DNA from: Cellulosimicrobium sp. Marseille-Q4280
Lineage (GTDB): Bacteria; Actinomycetota; Actinomycetes; Actinomycetales; Cellulomonadaceae
Assembly: GCF_943181405.1 (NCBI RefSeq)
Contig: NZ_CALPBY010000008.1
Span: 233,357 to 297,356 of the forward strand
Direction of reading: 5' to 3'
DNA length: 64,000 nt
Shown here: one piece after another, positions 28,998 to 37,545 of the stretch
Layout of the letters: each line of letters begins with the position of its first letter
Position numbering within the stretch: position 1 is the stretch's first letter
The notes under the pieces: generated by a model
What the model was told of the DNA's origin: nothing
Database searches by the model: none
The model's input: the letters and a program-made list of their open reading frames with translations, nothing else
Made by a program: the position numbers and the translations under genes

Positions 28998-29219
28998 ATG
29001 GCAAAGAAGGACGGTGTCATCGAGATCGAGGGCAGCGTGGTCGAGGCCCTGCCGAACGCGATGTTCCGCGTGGAGCTGGCCAACGGGCACAAGGTTCTCG
29101 CCCACATCTCGGGCAAGATGCGTCAGCACTACATCCGGATCCTCCCCGAGGACCGTGTCGTGGTGGAGCTCAGCCCGTACGACCTGTCCCGCGGCCGGAT
29201 CGTCTACCGCTACAAGTAG
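28998..29219 (+). CDS. infA: Translation initiation factor IF-1
   Basis: The 73-residue protein has the universal IF-1 length. It is a single S1-type OB-fold ([20 protein letters not shown] to [18 protein letters not shown]) that occupies the ribosomal A site during initiation. ATG 28998 has GGAGGAC directly upstream. A longer opening from 28896 is in the leader and is rejected. It heads the infA-rpmJ-rpsM-rpsK-rpoA-rplQ cluster. Confidence 0.98.
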   Translation: MAKKDGVIEIEGSVVEALPNAMFRVELANGHKVLAHISGKMRQHYIRILPEDRVVVELSPYDLSRGRIVYRYK

Positions 29220-29317
29220 TCGTCACGCGTCCACCACTCAACCAGCCACCGCCTCCTGGCCACCGGGACCACCCGGTCGGTCGCCTGCGGGGGCGGAGCA
29301 CCACTGAGGGAACACTG

Positions 29318-29431
29318 ATGAAGGTCAAGCCCAGCGTCAAGAAGATCTGCGACAAGTGCAAGGTGATCCGCCGGCACGGTCGCGTCATGGTGATCTGCGA
29401 CAACCTGCGGCACAAGCAGCGCCAGGGCTGA
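29318..29431 (+). CDS. rpmJ: Large ribosomal subunit protein bL36
   Basis: The protein is only 37 residues, [20 protein letters not shown] onward. It is the zinc-binding type: C11, C14, C27 and H32 form the expected ligand set. TGAGGGAACACTG precedes the ATG. It lies between infA and rpsM, its usual place. The next 225 bases to rpsM hold no supported gene. Confidence 0.97.
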   Translation: MKVKPSVKKICDKCKVIRRHGRVMVICDNLRHKQRQG

Positions 29432-29656
29432 GCCCTCGCCTGCGCCACGGGTGACGGCCCTCGGGCCGGATCACCGGGCGACCGCCTGACGGCGGCGCCC
29501 ACCAGCGCACCACCACGAACCCGCCCCGGAGGGCGGTCGCGACAGCGGCCGCACGACGGCGCGGGGGAACCCCCGGCCCGGAGGCCGGGGCCCGCGGCTC
29601 CCGCGGGAGGGCGGTGCGGAAGACCTCCGGACGAAGTACGAGGAGCCGAAAGGCAC

Positions 29657-30031
29657 ATGGCACGTCTCATCGGCGTCGACCTCCCCCGCGACAAGCGGCT
29701 CGAGGTTGCGCTCACCTACATCTTCGGCGTCGGCCGCACCCGCGCCCAGCAGACGCTGGCCGCGACGGGCATCAGCCCGGACGCGCGCGTGAAGGACCTC
29801 GGCGACGCCGAGCTCGTCGCGCTCCGCGACTACCTCGAGGGCAACTACAAGCTCGAGGGTGACCTCCGTCGTGAGGTGGCCGCCGACATCCGCCGCAAGG
29901 TCGAGATCGGCACCTACCAGGGCCTGCGTCACCGCCGCGGCCTTCCCGTGCGCGGTCAGCGCACGAAGACCAACGCGCGCACGCGCAAGGGACCGAAGCG
30001 CACCGTGGCCGGCAAGAAGAAGGCCCGCTAA
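29657..30031 (+). CDS. rpsM: Small ribosomal subunit protein uS13
   Basis: The 124-residue protein sits at the top of the 30S head and forms inter-subunit bridges. It begins [20 protein letters not shown], has the helix-hairpin-helix [14 protein letters not shown], and ends in a basic tail ([21 protein letters not shown]) that reaches the P-site tRNA. A GGAGCCGAAAGGCAC ribosome-binding region precedes it. Confidence 0.97.
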   Translation: MARLIGVDLPRDKRLEVALTYIFGVGRTRAQQTLAATGISPDARVKDLGDAELVALRDYLEGNYKLEGDLRREVAADIRRKVEIGTYQGLRHRRGLPVRGQRTKTNARTRKGPKRTVAGKKKAR

Positions 30032-30137
30032 GCAGCAGTCCGCCGGGCGGGCCCCGGCCGTGCGGTGACCCTCGCGTCACCGGGCGGCTCGGAGATCCCC
30101 GCGGTCCGACCACCTCAGACCAGGAGAGAAAGAGCAC

Positions 30138-30545
30138 ATGCCTCCCAAGACTCGCGCAGCCTCCGGCTCGCGCAAGCCGCGCCGCAAGGACAAGAAGAAC
30201 GTCCCGCTGGGCCAGGCGCACATCAAGAGCACCTTCAACAACACGATCGTCTCGATCACCGACCCGACGGGCGCCGTGATCGCCTGGGCCTCGGCCGGGC
30301 ACGTGGGCTTCAAGGGCTCCCGCAAGTCCACGCCGTTCGCCGCGCAGCTCGCTGCGGAGTCCGCGGCACGCCGCGCCCAGGAGCACGGCGTGAAGAAGGT
30401 CGACGTCTTCGTCAAGGGTCCCGGCTCGGGCCGCGAGACCGCGATCCGCTCCCTCCAGGCCACCGGCCTCGAGGTCGGCTCGATCCAGGACGTGACGCCG
30501 CAGGCGCACAACGGGTGCCGTCCGCCCAAGCGTCGCCGCGTCTGA
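30138..30545 (+). CDS. rpsK: Small ribosomal subunit protein uS11
   Basis: The 135-residue protein forms part of the 30S platform. The core [20 protein letters not shown] and the C-terminal [18 protein letters not shown] are diagnostic. In many bacteria rpsD comes next; here rpoA follows directly, as I recall for Streptomyces, with a large hairpin in between. Confidence 0.97.
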   Translation: MPPKTRAASGSRKPRRKDKKNVPLGQAHIKSTFNNTIVSITDPTGAVIAWASAGHVGFKGSRKSTPFAAQLAAESAARRAQEHGVKKVDVFVKGPGSGRETAIRSLQATGLEVGSIQDVTPQAHNGCRPPKRRRV

Positions 30546-30567
30546 CGTCCTCGCCGTCGGCACGCAC

Positions 30568-30619
30568 GCCGTCGACGGGTCTCCGGGTGCCTCGCGCACA
30601 CCGGAGCCCCGTCGACGGC
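30568..30619 (+). terminator. Large hairpin between rpsK and rpoA
   Basis: GCCGTCGACGGG (30568-30579) pairs with 30608-30619, and an inner stem (CTCCGG with CCGGAG, then GTG with CAC) fills much of the loop. It may cause partial termination or processing within the alpha operon, at the place where rpsD is missing. Confidence 0.5.
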
Positions 30620-30772
30620 AGCGGTCCGTCCGGGCTCCGGCCCTGACGCACCGGCGGCACCCCTTCCCGACCGGGTGGACCGAGTCCCGGCCGGGGCCGC
30701 GCGCCCAGGCGCGCACCTCGCCTTGAACCGTGAAGCGTCATATGGCGGACGCTCACCGAAAGGAAATCACCA

Positions 30773-31792
30773 GTGCTGATCGCACAGCGCCCCACCTTGA
30801 CCGAAGAGGTCATCTCGGAGAACCGTTCGCGCTTCTCCATCGAGCCCCTGGAGCCGGGCTTCGGCTACACGCTCGGCAACTCGCTGCGTCGCACGCTGCT
30901 GTCGTCCATCCCGGGCGCGGCGGTCACCTCCATCCGCATCGACGGTGTGCTCCACGAGTTCACCACCGTGCCGGGTGTCAAGGAGGACGTCACCGAGGTC
31001 ATCCTCAACATCAAGAACCTCGTGGTCTCCTCGGAGAACGACGAGCCCGTCGTGATGTACCTGCGCAAGCAGGGCGCTGGCGCCGTCACCGCGGCCGACA
31101 TCGTCCCGCCCGCGGGCGTGGAGGTCCACAACAGCGATCTGCACATCGCCACGCTGAACGACAAGGGCAAGCTCGAGATCGAGCTCACGGTCGAGCGTGG
31201 CCGTGGCTACGTCTCGGCGGCGCAGAACAAGTCGTTCGACGCGGAGATCGGCCGGATCCCGGTCGACTCGATCTACTCGCCGGTCCTCAAGGTGACCTAC
31301 AAGGTCGAGGCGACGCGTGTCGAGCAGCGCACCGACTTCGACAAGCTGGTCGTCGACGTCGAGACGAAGCAGGCGATCTCGCCTCGCGACGCCCTCGCGT
31401 CGGCGGGCAAGACGCTCGTCGAGCTGTTCGGCCTGGCCCGTGAGCTCAACGTCGAGGCCGAGGGCATCGAGATCGGCCCGTCGCCGACGGACGCCGCGCT
31501 CGCCGCGGACCTGGCGCTGCCGATCGAGGAGCTCAACCTCACGATCCGCTCGTACAACTGCCTCAAGCGCGAGGGCATCCACCAGGTGGGCGAGCTCGTC
31601 GCTCGCAGCGAGGCCGACCTGCTGGACATCCGCAACTTCGGTGCGAAGTCCATCAACGAGGTGAAGGAGAAGCTCGCTGAGCTCGGCCTGTCCCTCAAGG
31701 ACTCGCCGCTGGACTTCGACCCGTCGGCCGCCGCGTACTACGACGGCGACGAGGACGAGCCGACGTTCTCGGACACCGAGCAGCAGTACTGA
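30773..31792 (+). CDS. rpoA: DNA-directed RNA polymerase alpha subunit
   Basis: The 339-residue subunit scaffolds RNA polymerase assembly and contacts activators. The N-terminal dimerisation domain covers about residues 1-235 ([19 protein letters not shown]). The C-terminal domain at about 255-325 carries the helix-hairpin-helix that binds UP elements ([19 protein letters not shown], then [14 protein letters not shown]). The start is GTG with GAAAGGAAATCACCA upstream. It is followed by rplQ after 84 bases. Confidence 0.98.
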   Translation: MLIAQRPTLTEEVISENRSRFSIEPLEPGFGYTLGNSLRRTLLSSIPGAAVTSIRIDGVLHEFTTVPGVKEDVTEVILNIKNLVVSSENDEPVVMYLRKQGAGAVTAADIVPPAGVEVHNSDLHIATLNDKGKLEIELTVERGRGYVSAAQNKSFDAEIGRIPVDSIYSPVLKVTYKVEATRVEQRTDFDKLVVDVETKQAISPRDALASAGKTLVELFGLARELNVEAEGIEIGPSPTDAALAADLALPIEELNLTIRSYNCLKREGIHQVGELVARSEADLLDIRNFGAKSINEVKEKLAELGLSLKDSPLDFDPSAAAYYDGDEDEPTFSDTEQQY

Positions 31793-31876
31793 GCCGGCGC
31801 GAGCCAGCGACTCCCACACCTCTAGCGCGCCCCGGGTCGCACCCGGGCCGCGATCACTTCCCAAGGAGCACATCCC

Positions 31877-32434
31877 ATGCCTACCCCCACCAAGGGCCCG
31901 CGGCTCGGCGGTGGACCGGCTCACGAGCGTCTGATCCTCGCGAACCTGTCCACGGCGCTGTTCGAGCACGGCCGCATCACGACCACCGAGACCAAGGCGA
32001 AGCGTCTGCGTCCGCTGGCCGAGCGCCTCATCACCTTCGCCAAGCGCGGCGACCTGCACGCGCGTCGTCGCGTCTTGCGCGTCGTGCGCGACAAGTCCGT
32101 GGTGCACACGCTGTTCACCGAGATCGCGCCGCAGATGGCGGAGCGCAACGGTGGCTACACGCGCATCACGAAGGTCGGCACGCGCAAGGGCGACAACGCG
32201 CCCCTCGCGGTCATCGAGCTCGTGACCGAGCCCGTCAGCCCGAAGCAGGCCGTCGTCCGCGAGGCCGAGAAGGCCGCGGAGAAGGCCGGCAAGAAGAAGG
32301 CCGACAAGCCGGCGAAGAAGGCCGACGCCCCGGTCGAGGACGCGCCCGTCGAGGACGCTCCGGTCGCCGAGGACCAGGTCGAGGACGCTCCGGCTGAGAA
32401 GGCCGACAAGGCTGAGGAGACCAAGGAGGCCTGA
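31877..32434 (+). CDS. rplQ: Large ribosomal subunit protein bL17 with long charged tail
   Basis: The L17 core covers about residues 1-120 ([20 protein letters not shown] to APLAVIELV). A C-terminal extension of roughly 65 residues follows, first Lys/Ala-rich, then acidic with repeated VEDAP units, making 185 residues in total against about 120-130 in E. coli. Long disordered tails occur on actinobacterial L17, but function is unknown. It ends the alpha operon and is followed by a strong terminator. Confidence 0.96.
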   Translation: MPTPTKGPRLGGGPAHERLILANLSTALFEHGRITTTETKAKRLRPLAERLITFAKRGDLHARRRVLRVVRDKSVVHTLFTEIAPQMAERNGGYTRITKVGTRKGDNAPLAVIELVTEPVSPKQAVVREAEKAAEKAGKKKADKPAKKADAPVEDAPVEDAPVAEDQVEDAPAEKADKAEETKEA

Positions 32435-32452
32435 GGCCACCTGTCGCTCCGT

Positions 32453-32490
32453 ACGGAGGGCCCGGAACCGCACGGTTCCGGGCCCTCCGT
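32453..32490 (+). terminator. Terminator of the alpha operon
   Basis: A perfect 17-bp stem (32453-32469 with 32474-32490) encloses a GCAC loop, 18 bases after rplQ. Confidence 0.87.
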
Positions 32491-32567
32491 CGTCCGCTGT
32501 GGCGCCGGTGGGATCCAGCCGCGGGCCGGGCCGAGCGGGATCTCGTGCGATGCCACCGTCCGGCACC

Positions 32568-32573
32568 TACGGT
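32568..32573 (+). promoter_or_regulatory. -10 box, predicted leaderless start of the alpha/beta hydrolase gene
   Basis: TACGGT ends 6 bases before the ATG at 32580, so transcription should begin at or next to the start codon. No good -35 is seen. Confidence 0.5.
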
Positions 32574-32579
32574 CGGGAG

Positions 32580-33389
32580 ATGGACCCCGTCCGTGACGCC
32601 CCGCCCGTGCTCCTCGTGCACGGCTCGCGCACGTCGCGCACGATGTGGCGCGGCCAGCTCGCCGCGCTCGACCGCGCCGGCGTCCCGGCCCTCGCGGTCG
32701 ACCTCCCCGGCCACGGCGCGCGGCGCGGCGAGCCGTTCACGCTCGACGGCGCGGTCGATGCCGTCGCGCAGGGTGTCGAGGACCTCGGCGGCCGGGCGCT
32801 CGTCGTCGGGCTGTCGCTCGGGGGGTACGTGGCGATCGAGGCGAGGGCGCGGCACCCCGGGCGCGTGCTGGGGCTCGTCGCAGCGAGCTGCTCGACCGTG
32901 CCGAGCACGAGGCTGCGCGCGGCGTGGCTCCTCGCCGCGGAGCGCATCGAGAGGCTGCCCGACGGCGGGGCGGCTCTCAACCAGGCGCTCGTGGACCGGT
33001 CGATGCCGGCGAACGCCGCGGCCGACCTCGCGGCGGGTGGCTTCGCCCTCGACGTGATGAGCGCGATCCTGCGCGAGGTGGGCACCGCCGACCCGCTCGC
33101 CGCCCTGGCGGCGACCGACTCCCCGGTGTGGCTGGTGAACGGGCGATGGGACCACTTCCGGACGGGCGAGCGGTCGTTCCTCGCGGCCGCGCGTCGCGGG
33201 GGAGCGCGGGCCCGCCTCGTCGTGGTCCCCGGGGCGCGCCACCTCGTGAGCCTCGACCGCCCCGTCGCCTTCTCGCGTCTCCTGCTCGAGGCGGTCGCCG
33301 ACGTCGCGCGCGACCCGGCGCACGACACCCCCATCCGCCCCGCAGGGGCCGCCCACGACCGTTCCCTGACGGCCTCAGGCGGGCGGTAG
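32580..33389 (+). CDS. Alpha/beta hydrolase
   Basis: The 269-residue product has the alpha/beta-hydrolase fold: the oxyanion segment PPVLLVHGSRTS near the N-terminus, the nucleophile elbow GLSLGG with S79, an acidic residue in VNGRWDHF, and the catalytic histidine in VPGARHLVSLDRP. No signal peptide is evident, so it is probably cytoplasmic. The substrate cannot be inferred. The start is ATG 32580, just after a -10-like box. An upstream in-frame start at 32499 is possible but would overlap the promoter region. The 3' end overlaps the convergent ROK gene by 15 bases. Confidence 0.85.
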   Translation: MDPVRDAPPVLLVHGSRTSRTMWRGQLAALDRAGVPALAVDLPGHGARRGEPFTLDGAVDAVAQGVEDLGGRALVVGLSLGGYVAIEARARHPGRVLGLVAASCSTVPSTRLRAAWLLAAERIERLPDGGAALNQALVDRSMPANAAADLAAGGFALDVMSAILREVGTADPLAALAATDSPVWLVNGRWDHFRTGERSFLAAARRGGARARLVVVPGARHLVSLDRPVAFSRLLLEAVADVARDPAHDTPIRPAGAAHDRSLTASGGR

Positions 33390-34133
33390 GTCCCACGCCC
33401 GGGCGCCCCCGACGAGGGCCGCCGAGTTCGGGACCACCACGACGTCGTCGCCCAGCCGGTCCAGCACCGTGGGGGTGATCTGCCGGGAGTTCCCGCCGCC
33501 GAGGTAGAGCCGGTCCCACCAGAACACGGGCCGCAGCCCGTCCACGACGGCCAGCACCCGGCGAGACCAGAGCGCGTTGCCCAGGCGCCGGCGCTCCGGC
33601 TCGCCGACGTACTCGTCGTATGACGTCCCGCGCCGCACGGGCGCGCGCGACCACTCCAGGTGCGGCGCGAGCCGGCCGCCGTGGAACAGCGCCGACCCGA
33701 GGCCGGTCCCGAGCGTGAGGACGAGCTCGAGCCCCGACGCCGCGACGACGCCCGCCCCGTGCACCTCGGCGTCGTTGAGCACGAGCGCGGGCACGCCGAG
33801 CCGGCGCGCGACGGCCGCCTGCACGTCGAAGCTCGTCCACGCCTCGACGAGAGCCGGGTCGACGCGCGAGCGGGGCCCGCTGCGCGTGACGTAGTGCGGG
33901 GTGTGCACGACGACACCCCGCCGGATCATCCCCGGCATGCCGACGGTCGCGCGGTCCGCGTGCGGGAGCCTGCCCGCGATGTCCGCGACGGTCTCGACGA
34001 GCAGCTCCGGTGGGAGCGGGTACGGGGTCGGCACGCGGACCGCCGCCGCGTGGGCCGTGCCGGAGGAGTCCAGCACGTTCGCCTTGATCCCACCGCCGCC
34101 GCAGTCGACGGCGAGCGTCCTCAGGTCGGTCAT
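33375..34133 (-). CDS. ROK-family sugar kinase, polyphosphate-glucokinase-like
   Basis: The 252-residue product has the ASKHA/ROK arrangement: phosphate-1 loop VDCGGGGIKANVLD (residues 9-22), the catalytic Asp in VLNDAEVHGAG (D121), and phosphate-2 loop LGTGLGSALF (141-150). The short length and lack of the Cys-rich zinc motif of many ROK proteins resemble the polyphosphate/ATP-glucokinase group, which makes glucose 6-phosphate. That specificity is inference. The start at 34133 lies 7 bases from a TACGCT box on the reverse strand; an in-frame start at 34169 would add twelve residues. Confidence 0.78.
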   Translation of the reverse strand: MTDLRTLAVDCGGGGIKANVLDSSGTAHAAAVRVPTPYPLPPELLVETVADIAGRLPHADRATVGMPGMIRRGVVVHTPHYVTRSGPRSRVDPALVEAWTSFDVQAAVARRLGVPALVLNDAEVHGAGVVAASGLELVLTLGTGLGSALFHGGRLAPHLEWSRAPVRRGTSYDEYVGEPERRRLGNALWSRRVLAVVDGLRPVFWWDRLYLGGGNSRQITPTVLDRLGDDVVVVPNSAALVGGARAWDLPPA

Positions 34134-34140
34134 GCGTCGC

Positions 34141-34146
34141 AGCGTA
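34141..34146 (-). promoter_or_regulatory. -10 box, predicted leaderless start of the ROK kinase gene
   Basis: On the reverse strand TACGCT is followed by 7 bases and then the ATG at 34133. Confidence 0.5.
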
Positions 34147-34225
34147 GGCGCGCGCAGCAGGGTGCGCACCGCACGACGGGGACCGCGCCGCGCGGTGCGG
34201 GACCACGCGTCCCGGGACCGGCGGC

Positions 34226-34231
34226 TACCGT
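34226..34231 (+). promoter_or_regulatory. -10 box, predicted leaderless start of truA
   Basis: TACCGT is followed by 8 bases and then the GTG at 34240. No ribosome-binding site lies between them. Confidence 0.5.
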
Positions 34232-34239
34232 GAACCCCT

Positions 34240-35166
34240 GTGAACGCCCTCCCGCCCGACGCGCCAGACGCGCCCGACGCGCCCCACGCGCCCGCCGTGC
34301 GCGTCCGGCTCGACCTCGCCTACCAGGGCACGCACTTCGCCGGGTGGGCGCGGCAGCCGGGTCTGCGCACCGTGCAGGGTGCCCTGGAGGACGCGTTCGC
34401 GACCCTCCTGCGCGGTGACGCGCCGCGCCTCACCGTCGCGGGCCGCACGGACGCGGGGGTGCACGCGCGCGGACAGGTCGCGCACGTGGACCTCACGACG
34501 GCGCAGTGGGAGTCGCTGCCAGGCCGGTCCGACCGTGCACCCGGGGAAGCGCTCGTCGCGCGCCTCGGCGGCGTGCTGCCGGGCGACGTCGTGGTACGTC
34601 GCGCGGCGCCCGCGCCCGACGGCTTCGACGCGCGGTTCTCCGCGCTGCACCGCGCGTACACGTACCGCGTCGCGGACGACCCGGCGCTGCGCGACCCGTT
34701 GCGCCGCGAGTGGACGCTGTGGAACCGGCGGCCCCTCGACGTCGCAGCGATGGACGCCGCCGTGCGGCCCTTGCTCGGCGTGCGGGACTTCGCCGCGTTC
34801 TGCAAGCCCCGTCCTGGCGCCACCACGATCCGCGAGCTGCAGCACCTGTCGTGGTCACGACCGACCGAGGGCCCGGACGCCGGGCTGGTCGTCGCCCACG
34901 TCCGGGCGGACGCGTTCTGCCACAACATGGTCCGCGCGCTCGTCGGCGCGTCGCTCGCCGTGGGGGAGGGGCGGCGCGACGTCGCGTGGCCCGCCGCGCT
35001 CCTGGCGAGCCGACGGCGGGACGGCGGGGCCGGCGTCGTGCCGTCTCACGGGCTCGTGCTCGAGGAGGTGACCTACCCGCCCGACGAGGAGCTCGCGGAC
35101 CGGGCCGAGCGCATCCGTGCGGTCCGCAACGAGGAGGACGTGTGGGACGCCGCCGACGGGTCGTGA
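34240..35166 (+). CDS. truA: tRNA pseudouridine(38-40) synthase TruA
   Basis: The 308-residue enzyme isomerises uridines 38-40 in the tRNA anticodon arm. The catalytic aspartate is D71 in VAGRTDAGVHARGQ, and RLDLAYQGTHFAGWARQ and DAFCHNMVRALVG are family hallmarks. The N-terminus has a run of Pro-Asp-Ala repeats (residues 6-18) encoded by 9-base direct repeats, probably a disordered extension. In many actinobacteria truA follows rplQ; here two genes intervene. Confidence 0.94.
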   Translation: MNALPPDAPDAPDAPHAPAVRVRLDLAYQGTHFAGWARQPGLRTVQGALEDAFATLLRGDAPRLTVAGRTDAGVHARGQVAHVDLTTAQWESLPGRSDRAPGEALVARLGGVLPGDVVVRRAAPAPDGFDARFSALHRAYTYRVADDPALRDPLRREWTLWNRRPLDVAAMDAAVRPLLGVRDFAAFCKPRPGATTIRELQHLSWSRPTEGPDAGLVVAHVRADAFCHNMVRALVGASLAVGEGRRDVAWPAALLASRRRDGGAGVVPSHGLVLEEVTYPPDEELADRAERIRAVRNEEDVWDAADGS

Positions 35167-35188
35167 CCGGTCGGCGGCGCCCCGCCGG

Positions 35189-35587
35189 TCACGGCTCCTC
35201 GACGATGTGCACCGCGGCCTCCTCCGCGCTCGCGCCGGCTCCGGAGATGCCCTCGTCGTCGGCGTAGGTGTCGTTCTGGCGGCCGTCCAGCGCGTCCGGG
35301 TCGGCGGTCAGCCTGCCGGCTCGGGACGTGTCGGGCCGGTCGAGCGGGTCGCCGTCCCACTCCTCCGGCTCCTCCTCGGACAGGCGCTGGTCGAGCGACT
35401 CGCCGTGCACCTCCTCCCACGCGGTCTCGCCGAAGTGATTGGTGCGCGGGCGGTCGGGCGGGGAGTACCCCTCGTCGAGCACGTCGTCGACGCCGCGGTC
35501 GAGCAGCGTGTCCTCGGCCTGGAGCTGGTCGTTGTCGCCCTCGGCCCCGGTCTCCGGGTCAGGGCTGGTGCCTGTGGTCTCGGTCAT
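35189..35587 (-). CDS. DUF5709-like protein
   Basis: Starting at ATG 35587, the 132-residue product is very acidic and lacks membrane segments. It contains DTLLDRGVDDVLDEGYSPPD followed by RTNHFGETAWEEVHGESLD. These segments match what I recall of DUF5709, a family of small acidic actinobacterial proteins of unknown role. GGTGGGGG lies just upstream of the ATG. It lies convergent to truA and divergent from the ABC-F gene. No function can be assigned. Confidence 0.72.
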   Translation of the reverse strand: MTETTGTSPDPETGAEGDNDQLQAEDTLLDRGVDDVLDEGYSPPDRPRTNHFGETAWEEVHGESLDQRLSEEEPEEWDGDPLDRPDTSRAGRLTADPDALDGRQNDTYADDEGISGAGASAEEAAVHIVEEP

Positions 35588-35718
35588 GCCCCCACCGTCG
35601 CACCTCGTGACGACCGTCGCAGCACGACGGCGCCCCGCCCCTTCGCGGACGTGGCGGCCGCGCGTCGTCAGGGCCAAAGGACGTGACCGCGGCGCGTGCC
35701 ACGGGCGACCATGGCGGG

Positions 35719-37434
35719 GTGGGACACCTCGACATCAGCGACATCACCTATCACCTGCCCGACGGCCGGACGCTCCTGGACTCCGTGAGCCTGCGCGTCG
35801 CGGACGGCGCGAAGGTCGCCCTCGTGGGCCCGAACGGGGTGGGGAAGTCGACCCTGCTGCGGATCGTCACGGGCGACCTGGCTCCGCACGGAGGGACCGT
35901 CGTCCGCAGCGGCGGCCTCGGTGTGATGCGGCAGCAGGTCGCCCGCGAGGACGACGAGCGCACGGTGCGGGAGCTGCTCGTCGAGCTCGCCCCGACCGTG
36001 GTGCGCGAGGCCGCGCTCGAGCTCGCGGCCGCCGAGCTCGACATCATGACCGTCGACGACACCGCCGCGCAGATGCGCTACGCGCAGGCGCTCGCGGACT
36101 GGGCGGACGTCGGCGGGTACGACGCGGAGACGACGTGGGACCGGGTGACCGACGAGGTGCTGTCGATCCCCTTCGAGCGGGCGCAGTGGCGCGAGCTGCG
36201 GACGCTGTCGGGCGGGGAGCAGAAGCGGCTCGCGCTCACGGCGCTGCTGGGCGGCCCCGAGCAGGTCCTGCTGCTCGACGAGCCGGACAACGCGCTCGAC
36301 GTCCCGACCAAGCGCTGGCTCGAGGACCGGCTCACCGAGTCGCCGAAGGCCGTGCTCTACGTGTCGCACGACCGCGAGCTGCTCGCCCGCACGGCGACGC
36401 AGGTCGCGACGCTCGAGCCGACGCCCGGCGGCGGCACGGTCTGGGTCCACGGCGGCGGGTTCACCACCTACGCGCAGGCGCGCGAGGACCGTCGCGAGCG
36501 GCTCGCCGAGCTCGCGCGCCGCTGGGACGAGGAGCACCGCAAGCTCGTCGACCTCGTCCAGACGCTCAAGACGAAGGCGGCGTTCAACGACGGGCTCGCG
36601 AGCCGCTACCAGGCGGCGCGCACGCGGCTGCGGAAGTTCGAGGAGGCCGGTCCGCCCGAGGTCCTCGCGCGCGAGCAGCGCGTCAGCGTGCGTCTCCGGG
36701 GCGGGCGCACGGCCAAGCGCGCCGTGACGTGCCACGCCCTCGAGCTCACCGGGCTCGTGCAGCCGTTCGACCTCGAGGTGTTCTTCGGCGAGCGCGTGGC
36801 GGTGCTCGGGTCGAACGGCTCGGGCAAGTCGCACCTCCTCCGCCTCCTCGCCGCGGGCGGGAGCGACCCGGAGCCCGGCCTCGTGCCCGACGCCGCGCCG
36901 TCCGGGCTCCCCGGTGCACCCGGCGACGCGGTCGCCCCGGCGCCCGTCGCCCACACCGGGCGGGCCGTCCTGGGGTCGCGGGTGCGACCGGGGTGGTTCG
37001 CCCAGAACCACGACCATCCCGGACTGCGCGGGCGCACGCTGCTGGAGATCCTGCACCGCGGCGAGGGCAACCGGGCGGGGAGGGGACGCGAGGACGCGAG
37101 CCGCGCGCTCGACCGGTACGAGCTCGTCGCCCAGGCGGAGCAGCGCTTCGAGACGCTGTCGGGCGGCCAGCAGGCGCGGTTCCAGATCCTGCTCCTCGAG
37201 CTCGACGGCGCGACGCTCCTGCTGCTCGACGAGCCGACGGACAACCTCGACCTGCACTCGGCGGAGGCGCTGGAGGCCGGTCTCGCGGCGTTCGAGGGCA
37301 CGGTGCTCGCCGTGACGCACGACCGCTGGTTCGCCCGCGGGTTCGACCGGTTCCTCGTCCTCGGGGGCGACGGCCGGGTCGTCGAGACGCCCGAGCCGGT
37401 GTGGGACGTCGAGCGGGTGGACCGCGTCCGCTGA
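35719..37434 (+). CDS. ABC-F family ATP-binding protein
   Basis: The product is 571 residues from GTG 35719; GTG 35683 is an alternative giving 583. It has two ABC domains and no membrane segments, as in ABC-F ribosome-associated ATPases. The first domain has Walker A GPNGVGKST (37-45), signature LSGGE (163) and a Walker B ending DEPDNALD. The second has Walker A GSNGSGKSH (364-372), signature LSGGQQ and DEPTDNLD. Histidine replacing the usual Thr/Ser in the second P-loop, and DNALD replacing TNHLD in the first, are unusual. ABC-F proteins resolve stalled ribosomes or protect them from antibiotics; which applies here is unknown. Confidence 0.88.
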   Translation: MGHLDISDITYHLPDGRTLLDSVSLRVADGAKVALVGPNGVGKSTLLRIVTGDLAPHGGTVVRSGGLGVMRQQVAREDDERTVRELLVELAPTVVREAALELAAAELDIMTVDDTAAQMRYAQALADWADVGGYDAETTWDRVTDEVLSIPFERAQWRELRTLSGGEQKRLALTALLGGPEQVLLLDEPDNALDVPTKRWLEDRLTESPKAVLYVSHDRELLARTATQVATLEPTPGGGTVWVHGGGFTTYAQAREDRRERLAELARRWDEEHRKLVDLVQTLKTKAAFNDGLASRYQAARTRLRKFEEAGPPEVLAREQRVSVRLRGGRTAKRAVTCHALELTGLVQPFDLEVFFGERVAVLGSNGSGKSHLLRLLAAGGSDPEPGLVPDAAPSGLPGAPGDAVAPAPVAHTGRAVLGSRVRPGWFAQNHDHPGLRGRTLLEILHRGEGNRAGRGREDASRALDRYELVAQAEQRFETLSGGQQARFQILLLELDGATLLLLDEPTDNLDLHSAEALEAGLAAFEGTVLAVTHDRWFARGFDRFLVLGGDGRVVETPEPVWDVERVDRVR

Positions 37435-37532
37435 CCAGGCCCGCTGACAGGGCCCTGCGAGCTGGTGCACGCGGGCGGACGCGGGCGGTCATGGGTGGAC
37501 ACGGCACGGTCCGGGAGGCACCGCGAGATCCC

Positions 37533-37538
37533 TATCCT
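37533..37538 (+). promoter_or_regulatory. -10 box, predicted leaderless start of trhO
   Basis: TATCCT is followed by 7 bases and then the ATG at 37546. Confidence 0.5.
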
Positions 37539-37545
37539 GGAGAGC

